Position numbers and translations under genes: made by a program
In this document: piece by piece, positions 9,801 through 11,375 of the stretch
Numbering within the stretch: the stretch's first letter is position 1
Layout of the letters: each line of letters opens with the position of its first letter
Assembly: GCF_000003605.2 (NCBI RefSeq)
Contig: NW_003151274.1
Coordinates: 36,697-48,071 of the forward strand
Origin: Saccoglossus kowalevskii
Taxonomy: Eukaryota; Hemichordata; Enteropneusta; Harrimaniidae
DNA: 11,375 bases
Direction: 5' to 3'
The notes under the pieces: generated by a model
Told to the model about the DNA's origin: nothing
Seen by the model: only the letters and a program-made list of their open reading frames with translations
The model's database searches: none

Positions 9801-10750
9801 CAGCACAAGGTGAATATTAAGCGTATTACTTCACTTGATGTATTTTACATAAATACGCCACATATGCAAAGTGTGTTCTTGTATTTAATAAATCAGTTGA
9901 CCATTTAAGAGAATGCTTTTTCTTAATATTATGATTAATATTATTACTATCAGACGTAGTAAATTGAACTTCATTTCATTAATATGTTATCCTCAACAGA
10001 TTTAACAATACATACAACGAAGTACGTAACTCTCAAAATGAAGTCAAATATCGTCACCAGGTTGCCAGAAGGTAAAATACGCAAAAATGTCTGTACAATA
10101 AAAATATTTCGTTTAGTTCATACGATTTCAAAATACAGTTTAAAATGCCTATCAAAATCCTCTCCGTGAATGTCCCGGGACTATCCAATACCATTTGAGG
10201 TAATATGTTCAGGGAAGCATTTTGTAAGGCTAAATAATAATCACATTACATCTGACAGCACGCTTTGGCACTAACATCATCGTACCATTCATCATTGAAA
10301 TATAGGCCACATTAATCACAAATTCGCAACTGATATCAATGAAAGCACTGGTAGAATACTTCACTATGTTTCAGTAAGTAATTTCTGGGATGAATAAATT
10401 GCATCGAAGGAGTCAATGTTGGTATTCAATAAGCATCGCTTACCAGAACAAAAGAACAAAAGCTCGTTGACTTGTGTGATTTACCCTATTTATAAAGACA
10501 GACCTTGAGCATGGCGGTGCAACGGCTACCAACTTTTTTTATTCTTTTCTACTATAATTCGAATCGCAATTACTCGAAAATTCCACTGGAAGCCAAAAAT
10601 TGCTCATAATTTAAATCAGTCCAGCTCTTTACTTTATGCTATCATTAATGTAAAAATATCTACATCTAGATAGTAACACCAGGAAAACATCTAAGATGAC
10701 TACGCAAAAACTCTTCGATTCAACTGCAGTTACACAACTGCCTATAGGAG
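6852..10750 (+). CDS. Gene B: 5' part of an Ig-superfamily surface or secreted protein (spliced, 3' end outside the window)
   Basis: Proposed exons are 6852-6879, 8076-8396, 8779-8915, 9662-9809, 10000-10071 and 10670-10750, continuing beyond. Donors are GTAAGT, GTAAGG, GTAATA, GTGAAT, GTAAAA and GTGAGT. Phases are 1, 1, 0, 1, 1, 1. Exon joining gives a signal peptide, a V-set Ig domain (residues about 18-116), a second Ig domain (about 118-211), and two linker modules (about 213-235 and 237-262). The split codon is G|AT (Asp) at the three complete junctions from the V-set exon onward that are in phase 1, as in gene A. The layout is that of an invertebrate Ig receptor with a distal V-set and a proximal I-set-like domain on a stalk. 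No membrane helix is reached, so a secreted form cannot be excluded. Introns are 190 to about 1196 bases, larger than those of gene A. Function is inferred only as surface recognition or adhesion. Confidence 0.83.
6880..8075 (+). other. Gene B intron 1 (about 1.2 kb)
   Basis: Bounded by GTAAGT and by the acceptor CTTTCCCACATCTAG. It is AT-rich and no extra exon could be supported. One CpG-richer patch lies at about 7488-7566, with the 6-bp inverted pair CTCGCG/CGCGAG; it is open in one frame on each strand for about 25 codons, but without splice context. Confidence 0.6.
8076..8396 (+). CDS. Gene B exon 2: V-set Ig domain
   Basis: A 321-base symmetric phase 1 exon. The B strand is AVIPCEV (Cys 32 of the joined protein), the C strand VRWHKG (Trp 48), and the E-F region ADLEISDLDITDMDMYWCRL, with Cys 97. 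This is a near-textbook V-set signature: DLEI on strand E, then D-M-D-M-Y-W-C, where Gly of D-x-G-x-Y-x-C is replaced by Met. The disulfide spacing is 65 residues, normal for V-sets. One sequon, NQS, lies in the FG region. The G strand NKINVIV lacks the FGxG motif of antigen-receptor J segments, so this is not a rearranging gene. An additional Cys (116) ends the domain. A pyrimidine-rich tract precedes the chosen acceptor. Confidence 0.92.
8397..8778 (+). other. Gene B intron 2 (382 bases), with a cryptic acceptor
   Basis: It begins GTAAGG and ends TTTCTAG. A second strong acceptor, with a long T tract ending GATTGCAG, lies at 8599-8600 and opens a phase 1 frame to TAA at 8681 (see findings). 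No other content was recognised. Confidence 0.6.
8779..9809 (+). CDS. Gene B exons 3 and 4: I-set-like Ig domain split by a phase 0 intron
   Basis: Exon 8779-8915 encodes GSPPQLLLAV, then the B strand IILECHS (Cys 142) and the C strand LTWQYNG (Trp 152), ending in KQH at a phase 0 donor. Exon 9662-9809 begins IPYLTV and carries KLNIRTL (strand E) and YAGEYQCFANTICSS (strand F, Cys 192). It ends with the G strand ESIHLTAQ. The back-half exon is 148 bases, identical in length to that of gene A, and both carry a second Cys six residues after the F-strand Cys. The intron at 8916-9661 (746 bases) contains a decayed copy of the back-half exon. C-x-A-N and the short B-F spacing of about 50 residues fit the I-set or C2 class. 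One sequon, NGS, occurs near the end. Confidence 0.9.
8916..9520 (+). other. Gene B intron 3, first 605 bases, featureless
   Basis: AT-rich, with no exon-like frame recognised. It ends at a strong but apparently unused acceptor (TTTTTTTCAG at 9511-9520). Confidence 0.6.
9521..9638 (+). pseudogene. Decayed duplicate of the Ig half-exon, upstream copy
   Basis: A good acceptor (TTTTTTTCAG) is followed by a nine-C run (9526-9534) and then sequence colinear with exon 9662-9809. Shared blocks in order are TGTCCAAA, GGA(G/A)AGTA, TATC, AAGC and ATGG, AAG(A)TGAA, TACA, CAG and CAC. Translated in the exon's own phase 0 frame, IRMSKTESSYRG matches IRTLSKEYAGEYQC with small gaps, and the F-strand Cys codon TGT corresponds to GGT. 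The first part of the exon is missing and there is no donor after CAC. The frame runs open to the TAG that forms the acceptor of the real exon. Confidence 0.6.
9526..9534 (+). repeat. C9 homopolymer
   Basis: Nine cytosines directly after the unused acceptor at 9520; conspicuous in this AT-rich window. Confidence 0.9.
10000..10071 (+). CDS. Gene B exon 5: linker/stalk module 1
   Basis: A 72-base symmetric phase 1 exon, acceptor CCTCAACAG and donor G|GTAAAA. It encodes about 24 residues beginning DLTIHTTKYVTLK and ending NIVTRLPE. The residues are mostly Thr, Lys and small polar ones with no cysteine, as expected of an extended stalk that may be O-glycosylated. It resembles the next linker exon, especially the shared ending V-T-(R/Q)-L-P. 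Being a multiple of three bases, it could be skipped without changing the frame. Confidence 0.62.
10072..10669 (+). other. Gene B intron 5 (598 bases)
   Basis: Begins GTAAAA and ends ACATCTAG. It contains the downstream decayed copy of the Ig half-exon (10203-10261); otherwise nothing was recognised. Confidence 0.55.
10203..10261 (+). pseudogene. Decayed duplicate of the Ig half-exon, downstream copy
   Basis: TACATCTGACAGCAC at 10247-10261 is an exact 15-base copy of the end of the gene B Ig half-exon (9792-9806). ATATGTTCA at 10203-10211 copies 9764-9772 of the same exon in the same order. The gap between the blocks is 35 bases here against 19 in the exon, which shifts the frame. No donor follows. 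A weaker nine-base match to the end of exon 3 (AATCCTCTC at 10156-10164) lies just upstream. It appears to be a broken exon copy, not used for coding. Confidence 0.55.
10670..10750 (+). CDS. Gene B exon 6: linker/stalk module 2
   Basis: An 81-base symmetric phase 1 exon, acceptor ACATCTAG and a perfect donor G|GTGAGT. It encodes about 27 residues, beginning DSNTRKTSKMTTQK and ending STAVTQLPIG. It is rich in Thr, Ser and Lys, without cysteine or hydrophobic segment, so an extended and possibly O-glycosylated stalk is likely. The matching ending and phase suggest that it and the previous linker arose by duplication. Its junction with exon 5 gives an Asp codon (G|AT). Confidence 0.68.
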
Positions 10751-11375
10751 GTGAGTACGAGTCTACATACATGCCTTTTTTTCGTACACAATGTTTGATA
10801 TTCTATATCATATAGAACTCCAGAAAAATGCGTTCATAATATTAAACTAAATACTATAACACTGAATTGTTGAGCCATTTTTGTTTTGTTTTATTTGCAT
10901 ATTTAGTGAGGTAATACAACAAGTGTACATATGTCGGATATCTACATTTGTATGTTCATAAACTTTATTACAGGACATTGGTCCACAAATGCTATTCTCA
11001 TTTAAGACCACAATATGCAAGAAATGTCTGGAGAATTAAGTTTTATTTTATTCAGGCAACAACTCGCCCTCATCAAGAATTAGGTACACTACCTGTTCGA
11101 TCATTTTCCTATCCCCAAACATGACTATTTGACAGATTTTACCTTTGCTTTTAATCATTAAATTAGATGAAAATCACTATCCACGACCACTCTGATACCC
11201 TCAACAACAAATTTCAGTTTCACCGAGTTCACCTTTGTCTCATAATTAATAGACTTCGATGGCAGATGACAATAAGGTTTAAGTAACTGCATTTGCTTTG
11301 AACGCTGCACAGATTACTAATGTTTACTTACACTTTCTTTCTAACAAACCCAAATTATAGTTAATCAAAATAGCT
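10751..11375 (+). other. Gene B: downstream intron(s) to the window edge
   Basis: No convincing exon with a membrane helix or stop is visible, so the rest of gene B lies further right. One weak possible exon is listed separately. Confidence 0.5.
11056..11083 (+). CDS. Tentative small gene B exon
   Basis: The acceptor TTTTATTTTATTCAG is good, and in phase 1 the sequence reads G-NNSPSSRI, stalk-like with a sequon (NNS). The nearest donor, AG|GTACAC, is weak and would leave phase 2, unlike every other linker exon in this gene. It may be spurious. Confidence 0.22.

Noticed and set aside
9984-10169. 61-codon frame over linker exon 1
   Set aside because: Contains the linker exon but reads through acceptor and donor into flanking introns.
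10920-11020. Acceptor TTTATTACAG followed by GACATTGGTCC as an exon
   Set aside because: The phase 1 frame reaches a stop within about ten codons, with no donor and no membrane helix.
1-11375. CRISPR array, bacterial operon, integrase or viral genes
   Set aside because: No regularly spaced direct repeats, no ribosome-binding sites and no prokaryotic or viral coding signatures; the window is animal nuclear DNA.

Overview
The window is AT-rich animal (metazoan) nuclear DNA: short protein-coding exons are bounded by GT..AG introns, and there are no prokaryotic operon or ribosome-binding-site signals. The coding content is two membrane-receptor-like genes of the immunoglobulin (Ig) superfamily, both on the + strand, head to tail, about 5.4 kb apart. 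The introns and extracellular Ig-type modules suggest an invertebrate, but nothing in the window fixes the phylum. Clustered Ig receptors of this general kind are known in cnidarians, tunicates and molluscs, for example.

Gene A (1-1431) is the 3' part of a gene that begins upstream. It has the last 22 bases of one exon, a 309-base exon for an unrecognised domain, an Ig domain split over two exons by a phase 0 intron, and a last exon with a transmembrane helix and a short Cys/Arg-rich tail. Its introns are only 141-200 bases. Possible poly(A) signals lie at 1863 and 1909.

The region 1432-6575 has no supportable gene. It holds a possible tRNA-derived relic (1965-2036), a strong hairpin (2160-2236), simple repeats, and one AG|GTAAGG site shaped like a recursive-splice site (5616/5617).

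Gene B (6852 to beyond the right edge) is the 5' part of a second gene. It has a short signal-peptide exon, a well-preserved V-set Ig exon, a second Ig domain split by a phase 0 intron exactly as in gene A, and then small phase 1-1 linker exons rich in Thr, Ser and Lys. The transmembrane exon must lie past 11375. In both genes the F-strand half of the split Ig domain is a 148-base exon with the same extra cysteine, which argues for common descent.

The least expected content is inside gene B. Two decayed copies of its 148-base Ig half-exon lie in flanking introns (about 9521-9638 and 10203-10261), and two similar linker exons follow. This looks like repeated internal duplication of an [Ig half-exon + linker exon] unit, as expected of a gene family that gains and loses modules. 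All exon borders are read from splice consensus and reading phase; no transcript data were available.
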